A stretch of 64,000 nt of DNA, taken from Ovis canadensis (Eukaryota > Chordata > Mammalia > Artiodactyla > Bovidae). Both the position numbers and the translations under genes were made by a program. This document shows, in pieces, positions 41,231 through 53,200 of this stretch (positions are counted from its first letter, which is position 1; each line of letters starts with the position of its first letter). The stretch lies in contig NC_091250.1 in NCBI RefSeq assembly GCF_042477335.2, positions 131,847,384-131,911,383 on the forward strand, in the 5' to 3' direction. Under the pieces are notes generated by a model. That model was not told the origin of the DNA. It worked only from the letters and a program-made list of their open reading frames with translations, and searched no databases.

Positions 41231-44200
41231 CTGGGTGGGAGAGCCCGGGGCTGAGGCTGCAGAGGGGCTCGGCCACTCAGGTGGGCGGGGGGCGGGGGAA
41301 CCTGGGTGGGGGGCTGACGCCTGGCCCCCGAGGCCCCCCGCCCTGCGCCTCACACAGCCCCTCCCCAGGCCCCGCCCCCAGGGTCCGCCCCCCAGGACGG
41401 CCCCCTCCCCACCACAACGCCCTCTGGACTGTCGCCCTGGGAACCAGACGTGAGCCCCTTCTCCAAGGAGATGGCAGCCCCGGACACACCTGAGACCCCC
41501 TGCTAAGGGGCCTGGACCGGCCGCCGTCCCCAGCGTACACCCGTAGGGCTGTCGACCACCCCAGAGGACGGAGGGCCTGCAGGGCTCCTCTGCTCTGGCG
41601 CAGGAGCCCCCAGTGCCGCCCCCGCAGCGAGCTGCAAGGACCCCCAAGGGCCCTCAGCCCCTTCTGTCCCTGTCCCCGTGAACCACAGCAGGGGGGCTGG
41701 CACCTCGGGCCCCTGCTCTGGGCAGATGGTGCAGCCACGCTCCACCCGGCCATCTCGCGGCAGGGTGGGGGCGGGAAAGAATTCAAGCCCAGCCCGCCAG
41801 CCGACTCCGCGGCAGCACCACGCCCTGGTCGGCATCCAGGCCGGAGCTGGGTGAGTGTGGCCCCTTGTGTGAGAGGAGCAGAGGAGTGGACAGGAGCTGG
41901 GGCGGGGCGGGGGCAGGGGGGGCGCGGGGGGGGCGGGGCGGGGGCGGGGCGGGGGCGGGGGGGGCGGGGCGCGGGGGGCGCGGGGGGCGCGGGGGCGCGG
42001 GGGCGCGGGGGGCGGGGCGGGGGCGGCGGCTTAAGGGAGCGGCCCCAGCCCCAGGGCCGCCGGACCTCCCCCGACCTCAGCCGGGTCCCAGCCCTACCTC
42101 CGCTGCCCGGGCGGCCGGAGTGCGAGAGAAGGCTGAGCCGCTTCTCCAGCTGCAGGGCTTCCAGGGCCTCCTGCGCCACCCTTTCCTCCAGGGCGGCGCC
42201 CCCGGGGCTCGGGTCTGCAGCAGAGCGGGGTGTCAGTGAGGACGTGGCCCCAGGCCTGTACCGGCAGCGTCCTCCCCGTGACCCCAATGCTGTCGAAGCC
42301 CCGTGGACCCTGGTCCAGCCCCAACATTAGGACGGAGACCCTAGGGGAACCCCCACCGTGCCTGCACACCAGCCACTGGAGCCCGAGCTCAGGGAACCCC
42401 AAACATCCCCATGCAGGTCCCCCGGCCACCATCCCGTGTCCTGGGCCCAAAGAAAGGCCAGCTCCTCAACCACCAGCAGATGGCCCTGGCCCGAAGCAGA
42501 TAGTCCCTGCAGGGGGTGGTCGGGACGCCAGGACACCCTCCTGCAGCTGGCAGGTCTGCAAGATGCTAGCGCTGGACAGCTCGCAGCCCCACCCCTCGCC
42601 CTCCCTGAGCCTGGCGTCCTCGTCTGCACCCCAGTCACAATGGGGCCCAGGTGGGAACGCACAGGACACATGCTCAGGGCAGGGGAAACCTCGGAACGCT
42701 AATTTATCCCTTCCTCCTCGTAACTCTGTCTGTCTGAGGCAGCCCCTGCCTCCAGGCCTTGGTGTCTGCGTGGGCCCCAGCCGAGCCGCGGTCAGCTGGA
42801 GGAGACAGTCCAAGACCCCCGAGGGTTAAGGCTGCACACCCAGTGAAGGCCACATCTCAAGAGTCGCTGACGATCACGGGCCTTGGTGGGACGCCAGCCA
42901 GGCTCCGAGGGCAGAGCCCCACCAGCTCCGTCCACACCCCACGTGTCCACCCCTGCCCTGCCCACACCCTCCCCACCCACGCCACCCACACCCACCTGTG
43001 GCTGCAATGCAGGAAGGTGCCAGCAGAGGGCACAGCCATGCCACCCAGCAGACCCTGGGCAGCAGGGCTCTGGTCCCAGGATCCCTGTCCTTGCAGCTCA
43101 TCTCCCCACCTCCCCCCGGCTCACGGCTCTGGGATTGGGGGCCCAGGGGCCGAGGCAGGGAAAGGGGGTACCTAGCACAGCCCCAGCCTCCCTAGAAGGC
43201 CCACCTGACCCCCGTCCAGCTGCGGGGCTCAGGCAAGGAGGCCACAGCTGGGAGCTCAGTGACCAGCTGCTGCCTGGCACAGGCCTTGGTCTCCCACCTG
43301 GACCAGGGGGCGAGTGCCACCTCACGGGGGCCAGGGCAGCAGCAGCAGTCCCGGGTACCAGCGCCCAGAGGGCCTCGGTCCCGGGGAGCGGCGATGCCCA
43401 GGGCCCACCTTTGTCCCTCCCAGGGTGGCTGTCCCCAAGCAGGGGGGACAGAGCTCACCCAGTGCAAGGAAGTGCCCAGCCAGCATGCCCTCCAGGGGCC
43501 GGCAGCATTCCCAGCCCAGGACTCTTGAATAAGAGGGGCGCCCCGCCCACGCCAGGGAAGCGGGGAGAAGGCCAGGCCAGCTCAGTGCGGCGGCCCCCCG
43601 GCCCCACCACCACAACGTGTGGACACCAAGACCCCACCTCACAAGGCGGCCTCCAGCCCAAACACTGGCCCAATCGGGGCCAGAGACCTGACCCCAGCGA
43701 CCTGGGGCAAGGCTCCCAGCCAGGTCTGGGAGGCAGGCCTCGCTCAGGTCTCAGAGGGGGCGGTCCCACTTGTGCTGGTCCCGGAAGCCTCAGCCTCTGA
43801 GCATCTTGTGAAGGAGGGGCTGTGCAGGTGTGAGCGCTCCCCACCCCGGGAGCCCAGCGGGGGTTCGCAGCAGCAGCCCCCCTAACCCTCTGGCTAGGCA
43901 AGGCGCCCCCTCTGCCCGCCACGCGCTCACCTGGGAGAACTGGCCGCAGCCCGAAGGGGCCCTTGGTGGGGGAGATGCCTCGGACGATGCAGTCGAACAG
44001 GAAGCTGATCTGGTCTCCCTCGGCAGAAGACAGGAAGAAGACCCCAGCCCCTGCACAGGGAGGATGGACCCCGCTGTCAGCCTCGCCCAGGGCTTCGGTG
44101 GTGTGGGACCCGTGCGAGGTGGGCGCAGGTCGCCAGGTGGAGGCTGCCACAGAAGCAAGGAAACCCGCGAGGCCCCCCAGCCCCTGCACCAGGGCGACGC

Positions 44201-47200
44201 GAGCCTCTTCCCCGCCTGAGGAAAACGCACAACTCGCCCAGGAGGCTGCGGCACACAAGGCTCTCCCAGGCCTGCGGGCACCAGGCCGGGCTGAGCAGCC
44301 TGGGCCGGGTGGGGGAGGGAGTCCTGCCCGCTGGTCCCCGGCCGTCAGCCGTCTCCCAGGCCAGCATGAGGAGCCGGGTGACTTTTGAAGGACGAGGGCC
44401 ACGGCGGAGGGTGGCCGGAGGCTGAGGGGCGTCCTGCCTGCACAGAGCGCCCAGCAGCCCCTCCCCACGGCCCGCGCTCCTCATCTGGGGAGGGGTTGGG
44501 GGGACGGGTGCACCCCCCAGGAGGCGGCTGTGGGGCCCGGCTTCCTCATCTGGGGCCATGCTGAGCGGCCTCTCCTCTTCCCGGGCGTGTTCTCAGGGTG
44601 GGGGGCCCTGGAGCAGCCCCACCCCGGCACTCCCACCCACAGAGGGTCCAGGGAACGCTCGCATCCTGAGACGCAGGAAGGTCACGGTGGCTCACACAGG
44701 AGTTGACTTGAATTTGACCCTAACTGAAGCCGCCCGTTTGCAGCCTGTCAAACAGACACTGTACATCTCTGCTTTGACCATAAAAAAGGGCACCCTGGCC
44801 AGGTGTAAAGAACGTCGGTGTCAAAGAGGACAGTGCTGGCCCTCCGTCCAGGGTGAGACCCCTCCCCAGGTGCCGAGGCCACGCTGACTCACGGGGCACG
44901 GGCTGGCCCATTCTTTTGTGGGGGGAGAGGAACCGTGAGAACATGTAACCCTGACTTCTTTGTTCTGATGAGATGAACTCTGATAAAGCCGCTGAAAACC
45001 CCTGCTTCTGCAGAGCCGTTTGGCCAGCAGGCTTACGGGTCAGTCCTCGGGTGGGGCTCAAACAAAAGTCTTTTTCCTGTGACTGAAGTTTTGTCGATCA
45101 CTGTTGTTGACTGGAGGGGGAGGCCGGCTAGGGTCCTAGCCCCGGGGAGGGGGGCGAGGGAGGAGGACGGGGCGCCTGGGCCTGCAGGGAGCCTGGGTGG
45201 AGAGCGGCAGCTGGGGAGCCCGCCGGGGTGAATGGAGTCCCGCGGCCGCGTGAATGGGGACACCGGGTCCTGCGGCCGTGCGCCCAGCGTGGTGTCACCG
45301 CCCAAGAATCCCTCGTGCCTCTCTGCCGTCTGCCCAAAGAAAGGCCGGCCCCCGCGGAGGAGGAGGGCGCTCGGGGTGGGGCGGGCGGCCGGGGAAGTGG
45401 GGAAGCGGCACAGTCACGCTCGCCTGCCCTGAAGGACGGATTCCATGGCCCCGGGCCAGCCCCACACGTGGCGGCGCTGCTGTGCCACAGGGCGGCCCCC
45501 AGGGCCCTAGCTGGTGACATGCCCACCTGAGAGACAGGAAACAGAGACAGGGTGGGGGGGGCACGCCTGGGCACCAGGAACCCCGACCTTAAGCAGAGTG
45601 AGGACACCCCCTCCCGCCCGCCGGCCCCCTGTAGGGCCCCCTGAGGCTCGCTGCCCGCAGGGCTGGGCGGTGTCTGTCTCTCCTGGCCCGGGGGAAGGGG
45701 GGTGGTGCTGACCAAGAACTCAAGCTGGGACCTTGGCCGACAGCGGGTGGACAGGGAGGAGGCCCTGTCCCGGCCGCCCCGCTCAGCTGGGGCCAGGCCT
45801 CTAATCCCGAGCTTACGGTCAGCTGGCAGCGGCTGTGGCACAGCCAGTCCCCCGACTATAAAAAACTGCATTACAGGAGGGAGCGGAGCCGGCGGCATTC
45901 CGCGGGCGTCTGCAGGCTCCTGCTCCCGCACCAGCCGCCACCCCACCTCCTTGGCGGCCCCAGGGCCTCCCGCAGGGGACGTGAGTCTCTGAGGGCCCAC
46001 CCAAGCCTCGCAACCAACAGACGAGGCCACCCAGACCCAGCACCGACCGCTCACTGACCCGGGTTCCCCTCTCCATCCCAGGCTTTGAGGAGCAAACACA
46101 CCTGGCCTCCCTGGCACACCTCCCCAGGGGTGGCCACATCCGCGAGCCCCCTCCCTGCCCCCCCTGCCTAGGACACCCCTCAGCCACATGTAACCACCCT
46201 TCTCCTGTTGAGACTCTGCCCTTGTGACATGGCCTTTCCTGGCCCCGACCCCTGTGCTCCTGGCGACACTTTCATGGGACCTCTCCTCTGGGGCAGACCC
46301 GGGACCCTTTCCCTCCCTTGTGTGGATGCTGTCCAGGCCGCCAGGCCCAGCACCTCGAGGCAGGACCACTTCTGGGCCTTCTGTGGACTCCAGTATCTAA
46401 CTCAGGGCCAAGCCCCAAGAGGGGCCCCCACTGAGTGTGGATGGAAAGAGGGGGGTGCAGAGGCAGCCAGGCCCCTGCCTTTAGACGCCCCTCCCCAAGA
46501 AAGGGTCTCCATGTTTCCTGTCTGCTTGCCTGTCCGCGAGGAGGGGCGCAAAGCTAGAGCCTGGCCCCGTCTTCCCTTGTTGTGCAGGTTGGGCTCCAAA
46601 GTCACTGCGGACGGCGACCACGGCCACGAGACCAAAAGACGCCTGCTCCTGGGAAGGAAGGTCATGACCAACCTGGACAGCACGTTAGAAAGCAGAGACC
46701 TGACTCTGCCAACTAAGGTCCATCTAGTCAAGGCTGTGTTTTTTCCAGTGGTCATGTATGGATGTGAGAATTGGACCATAAAGAAAGCTGAGTGCTGAAG
46801 AAGTGATGCTTTTGAACCGTGGTGTTGGAGAAGACTCTTGAGAATCCCTTGGACTGCAAGGAGATCCAACCAGTCCATCCTAAAGGAGATCAGTCCTGAA
46901 CGTTCACTGGAAGGACTGATGTTGAAGCTGAAGCTCCAGTACTTTGGCCACCTGATGGGAAGAGCTGACTCATTGGAAAAGACCCTGATGCTGGGAAAGA
47001 TTGAAGGCGGGAGGAGAAGGGACGACAGAGGATGAGATGGCTGGATGGCATCACTGACGGAATGGACATGAGTTTGGGTGGACTCCGGAAGTTGGTGATG
47101 CACAGGGAGGCCTGGTGTGCTGCGGGTCCATGAGGTTGCAAAGAGTCAGACACAGCTGAGCGGCTGAGCTGAACTGAACAGGTGTGGTCACTGACACCAT

Positions 47201-50200
47201 GCCTCTCCCATCTGCCTCCTCTCGTTCATGTCCCTGAAGCCTCCACTCCACCCCGAAGAGGGTCCAGGCCCCTCTCCTGGGCTCTGGACCACAGGAAGTG
47301 GCCGAAGGGACACTCTACACTCTACAGGGCTTGGGGCCCAGCTCCCCGTCTTGGAACCAGCCACCCGGGTCGTCCTATTGGAAGGTAAGGCCCAGAGGAG
47401 AGCCGAGGTGTCCCAGCCAGTAGCCAGCATCAGAGCCCCAGGCCACGCCTAAGGCCACCCACCAAATGCCGCTGCCCAAGTGACTCTGGCCCACCGCGTG
47501 GAGCAGAGGGAGCCGTGCAGACGGCTGACCCACAGAGTCGCAGCCAGGAAACGTCGCTAAGGTTTGGGGGTATCTGTCTCGCAGCAATAAGTAACGTGGA
47601 AACTGAAGATCCGGAGGAGAGCGTCCTGCCAGCAGGAAGCAGCTACCTGCAGGTTCACGGCCGCCTTTCGCTCTGGAGACAGACGCTGTGGGTCCCAGGG
47701 GTGCAGCAAACCTCACTCCCGTCATAAATGCCATTGCTCCCGGGGAAGAATATCTCCAGGGGAGAAGCATCATGTTCAACCGGAAGATTCACTAGCCGTG
47801 AGAAAGAAAAGCCTTCCTTCAAACGTCTGATGAGCCCGGTTAGATCCAGGCTGATCCCTCTCTTTAATCTCCAGTGTCCAGACCTTTGTCCCTGGATCTC
47901 GGTACCCCCAGCTCCTCAGAGAATTCTACTCTCTGCTGGCAAAGACCACACAGCAAAGGCCAGTCAGGGACAGACACTCTGAAGGACTTTCCTGCTGAGA
48001 AGTTTCTAGAAAGCTCCGTCCACACAGCACTGGCTATCAATCAGAAAGCTGGCAGAGCTAACTGAGCCTTGGGATGTTATTTTGCAGTTTCCTAATAGAG
48101 TGAAGCGTCTACTGACTAAAGTTTCATCTGTCTCTGCCTCTATTTTGGGAAAAAGAAGCAAAGTGTGATGAAATAAGTTCATGTGAAATGAAGTTTAAAT
48201 CTCACCTGATCATTTCATACCCACTGCTGCTGCTGCTGCTGCTGCTAAGTCGCTTCAGTCGTGTCCGACTCTGTGAGACCCCATAGACGGCAGCCTACGA
48301 GGCTCCCCTGTCCCTGGGATTCTCCAGGCAAGAACACTGGAGTGGGGTGCCATTTCTTTCTCCAATGCATGAAAGTGAAAACTGAAAGTGAAGTCGCTCA
48401 GTCGTGTCCGACCCTCAGCAACCCCATGGACTGCAGCCTCCGTCCATGGGATTTTCCAGGCAAGAGTACAGGAGTAGTGGGTATTTAAACGTATTTAAAT
48501 AACAGGGGTGCTATTTAAACAACACGCAGAAACAAAACAGAAAGCAAGTGCTGGCGAGGGTCTGGAGAAACTGGGACCCTCGCACACTGTTGGTAGGAAC
48601 GCAACATCGGACAGTCGTGTGGAAAGCAGCGTGGCAGTTCCGCAGATCATTCAACCGAGAACCACCATCTGACCCAGCAAGTGTATTTCTGGGCACGCAC
48701 CCAAAAGAATTAAAAGTAAGGTCTCCAAGAGATATTTGCCTGTGACATCATTCACAATAGCTAAATGTGGACGCAGTCCAAGTGTCCATCGACAGATGGA
48801 TGGATGAACACAACGTGGTCCATCCATACAGCGGAATCTGATTCAGCCTGAAAAGGGAAGGAAAGTCTAACACCTGCTGAACGTGGATGAGCCGTGAGGA
48901 TGCTGAGCCAAGTGAGACAGGCCAGTCACAAAAGGACAGACCCTGAGTGATTCCACTCAGATGAGGTCCCCAGAGTTGTCAAAATCAGAGGCAGAAAGCA
49001 GAATGAGGGGTGGGGGCTGGGCAGGGAGGGGAGCACGGAGCTGGTGTTTGATGGGGAGAGTTCAGGACGATGAAGAGGTTCTGGGGACGGCGGTGGCGAT
49101 GGGAGCACAACCATGTGAACAAACGTGCTCACTGCCGCTGAGCTACAAAAGTGGCTTAAACAGAGCAGTGAGCATCATGTGGGCTACAAAAGTGGCTTAA
49201 ACAGAGCAGTGAGCATCATGTGGGCTACAAAAGTGGCTTAAACAGAGCAGTGAGCATCATGTGGGCTTGGCCACGGGGAACCAAAACCAAGGACAGGTAC
49301 CAAACCAGCGCTCGGGAGAGTCGGCTCTGTCCCACCCTCCAGCGAGCCACCCGCCCACCCCCACCCTGCCACCACCCAGCAGGATGCAGCCACGAGGTCC
49401 AGGCCCCTCACGTCCTTGGAGCAGCTCCCGCTAAACGCCAGGAGCTCATCGTAATCACCCTGACAATGCCCCCTGCACATGGGAAGGGGGGCGCCCAACC
49501 CCACCCTGAGCAGACAGCAGGGGCGTCAGCCTTGACCCTGGACTCTGTCCCTGGCTGGATGCTGGCCTCCAGCTCCCAGTCACCCACTGACACCCTGCTC
49601 CAGCCAAGACCACTCGCTGGTGACCCACCTCCCTCCAGTGCCCCCCCCCACCGCCCCACAGGGATGCGCTGGACACCTGCCCAGGCGAGGGGCCCCTCAG
49701 GGCAAGCCTAGGGCCTAGCTTTCCTCTGCATCTCCCCAAGTGCTGGCTGAGGGTCCTGCTCTGAAACGGTGTCCTGAATGACTCAGCCACGGAGAAGGCC
49801 TGCCCCTCCCCACCTCCACCCTGCCCCCCAGCGGAGCAAGAGGGCAGCGGACTGGGTCAGCTGGTGTCCCTAGCCCTGCTTTGAGACAGGGAGCTGAGGT
49901 GCAGGCTGGGAAACAGCGGGTGGAGACCCAAACCCAGGCCCCACTCACCACACGGTGCCTGCCACCCCCTGGGGCCTGCCATGGTGAGACTCGGAGGCCT
50001 AGGTAGGAAGGACACTGCTCAGAGTGCCCACCACTGGGAGAATTCTGCCAAGCACTCCTGCCAGCCCGGAGCCATCACGGGAGTGGGGGCTGGTGCCACC
50101 CGCCCAGTCCCTGCAGGGCAGTCTGGCCAGCAGAAGAGTCTCTCCCTGGGAGAGTGAGACTTGGGGTCCCCTCTAGAGGATGCTGTCACCCACTGCCCAG

Positions 50201-53200
50201 GCGCCTGGCTGCACCAGCAGCAGACACTCCTTGGCCAGAGACCCGCTGGCGCGATCAGTTCCAACCCACAAGAGGCTGCGAAGCTGGGGTCCAGGTCACC
50301 ACGTGGCACACGCCTCCCAGGCAGGGGCACAGGAAGCCGGGGTGGTGCAGATGAGGGCCTGAGGCTCGGAGAGGCTGAGATGAGTCAGGCTTGTCCCTGG
50401 GAGCCTCGGGCAAGCCGCACTTCCTGCCCACGCACCACCTTTCTCCCAAGTGAAGATCATGTCTAGATGGTCCCGCAAGGCCACCCTGCCCATCCCCGAG
50501 GACACAATGGGCCCGCTTTTTGGCCTGGGAGGAGACAGACTGAAGCCAAATGCCCCAAGAAGGAGTCCCGGAGGCCGCTGAGAGCCAGAAGGGGCCCCGC
50601 CCCACTCAGTCCTGGTGCCAAGAGGTGCTGGGCTGGGCACCGAGGGGGGCCACCTCGCTCAGACAGACAGACTAGGGCAAGTCTTGGGCAGCTCCGTGCC
50701 TCAGTGTCCCCATCTGTAAATGGGCGTGTGCACACACCGCTGAGGGTTGGTGTGTGGATCTGCCCCCCCCCCCCCGCCCACTAAGTAGGGTGTCCTGCAG
50801 GGGCCTCACAGGCTGACTACCACCCTTAGGCCCTCTCTCCCTGACCCAGAGTGACCTCGGCCTCCCTGGACACGCAGAGGCTCCAGAACCGTCCCCGCCT
50901 GCACATGCCATCGTGGGCTGCAGAAAGGTGACAGATCCCACCCCGCCTCTGGCCGGGAGAGCACAGACCTCTGGGCAGAGGGCTGAAATTGACCGCAAGT
51001 TTGTCCAAAGTGTGACAGGGGCTCTAGACCCAAGGAAGACTCCACCTCCAGGGGTAAACCTGATCTGGCTCTAGATGGGCTCTGAACCCTGCCTGGGGGC
51101 CTTCCCCACCAAGGGCCGAGCCCTGGAGCTCAGCCCACGCCGCCCTCCGCAGACCCTCTGCTCGGTGTCCTCGCCACCCACCCTAGCTGGCCCTCCTCCC
51201 ATCCCCCTTCCTAACACTCCTGAACCTGCAGGCCCCGTCCCCAGCCTCCTCACGCCCCACCTCCATCCCCCCAACCCCCGCACTCTGGGGCCAAAGTCAC
51301 CACCCTCGACAGGCCTGCTGGTGGCACCATCCCGCTCCAGCACCTTCCAGGGCTCCCTGCTACCCTGGGAACACAGCCCAGCTCTGGTCCAGCCTCCGGG
51401 GCCTCCCGGAACCGGGACACGGCTTCCGCCTTTGACCTCACCTCGGCCACTCTACCAGGTCCCCACACACACTGTTCCTGCCACCCGCCACGCTAATGTC
51501 TGTCTGGAACCCCTTTTCTCTTCCCTCCACTATACCCTACCTTCAGCAGCCAGGTACTGAATAGGAGTTGAACTCCTATTCAACCTGCAGAGGCCCCACT
51601 CAAGCTCAGCCTGCAAGGGCCTCCCCAGCCTCCCCAGCCTGTGGCCCTTCCAGGCTCCCCTGCACCCCTGAGGACTCTGAACATCCTTGTCTTCTCACAT
51701 AGCCTGAGTCTTCCCGGCACAGCATGGGCTCTCCACTCCAACCCTGCATCCAGGGCGGCACACGGAGAATCCCCTGAATACATTCCCCCCTCCTCCAGAC
51801 TCCCGGGCTGGAGACCACGGCTCCAGCAGCTCTAGCAGCTCCAGCAAGACCAGCATCTGGACCACAATGCCCACAAGAGGCGGGCGACGGCTTCTCAGTG
51901 CTGGACATGTGAGCACGGTGGTCTGTCCTGCTCCGGAGCATCACCCTTTGCTCAATTGTTTGTTCTTGTAGTTCAGTGGCTAAGTCACGCCCAGCTGTTT
52001 GTGACCCCATGAAACTGTCCTCCACTATCTCCCGGAGTTTGCTCAGACTCATGTCCATCGAGTCAGAGACGCCATCCAACCATCTCATCCTTACCCAAAC
52101 TTATGTCCATTGAGTCAGTGATGCCATCCAACCATCTCATCCTCTGTCGTCCCCTTCTCCTCCTGCCTTCAATCTTTCCCAGCATCAGGGTCTTTTCCAA
52201 TGAGCTGGCTCTTCACATCAGGTGGCCAAAGTATTGGAGCTTCACTATACTCAGTTACATATATATATTCACTATACTCACTTATATACCCACAAAGAAT
52301 TGATGCTTTTGAGCTGTGGTTTTGGAGAAAACTCTTGAGAGTCCCTTGAACTGCAAGGAGATCCAACCAGTCCATCCTAAAGGAGATCAGTCCTGAATAT
52401 TCACTGGAAGGACTGATGCTGAAGCTGAAACTCCAATACTTTGGCCACCTGATGCAGAGAACTGACTCATTAGAAAAGGCCCTGATGCTGGGAAGGATTG
52501 AGGGTGGGAGGAGAAGGGGATGATAGAGGATGAGATGGTTGGATGGCTTCACCACCTCAATGGACATGAGTTTGAGTAAGCTCCAGGGGTTGAAGATGGA
52601 CAGGGAAGCCTGGCGTGCTGCGGTTCATGGGGTCGCAAAAAGTTGGACACGACTGAACGACTGAACTGAACTGAACTGAACACTCACTTTGTGAAAATGA
52701 CTTACAATGCTCGCTGCTCCCCAAGGGGCTGATGAGATGGGCTGGACCCCAGGAGCTGGGGAGGAGGAGAGGCGGAGCCGCAGTGGGTACCAGCCTTGGA
52801 CTCCGCCATCCACCACCCGTGGAGTCCCTCCACAGTCAAGGACCCTGACCCTTGGGGCCGCAGCCGGCTCATGGGGGAACACCTTAGAAGTGTCCTTGAC
52901 AGGACCTGCCGACGTGAGAGATGGGGACTTCCCCTGGCCCCTGTCCTAGAAGCTTCCATTCCCCCTTAGGCCCTGTGCAAATGCCTCCCCAGACCTCCCC
53001 AAAGCCTTCCCGGCTGCGGCACGACACCCGCCCCCTGCCCCAGGTCCACCACTCTCCCTGCGGCTGAGCCTGTCCTGGGCGAAGGATGCCCCAAATCTCT
53101 GCGCCACCCCCAATTGCGTGCCGTGCCCCTGCCCGGGGGCCCTAAACACGCCGCTGCGACCACCCCAGAGACAGAGATCTTGGCCGTCCATGTGGAGGCC

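Noticed and set aside
44690-45110. Endogenous retroviral LTR in DOK7 intron 4
   Set aside because: The AT-richer block has an LTR-like feel, but I could not place TG...CA ends, a target duplication or a family.
45128-46369. 413-codon minus-strand frame, the longest in the window
   Set aside because: It lies inside DOK7 intron 4, is Gly/Pro/Arg/Ser-rich from base composition, and shows no domain or flanking splice sites that fit DOK7 phases.
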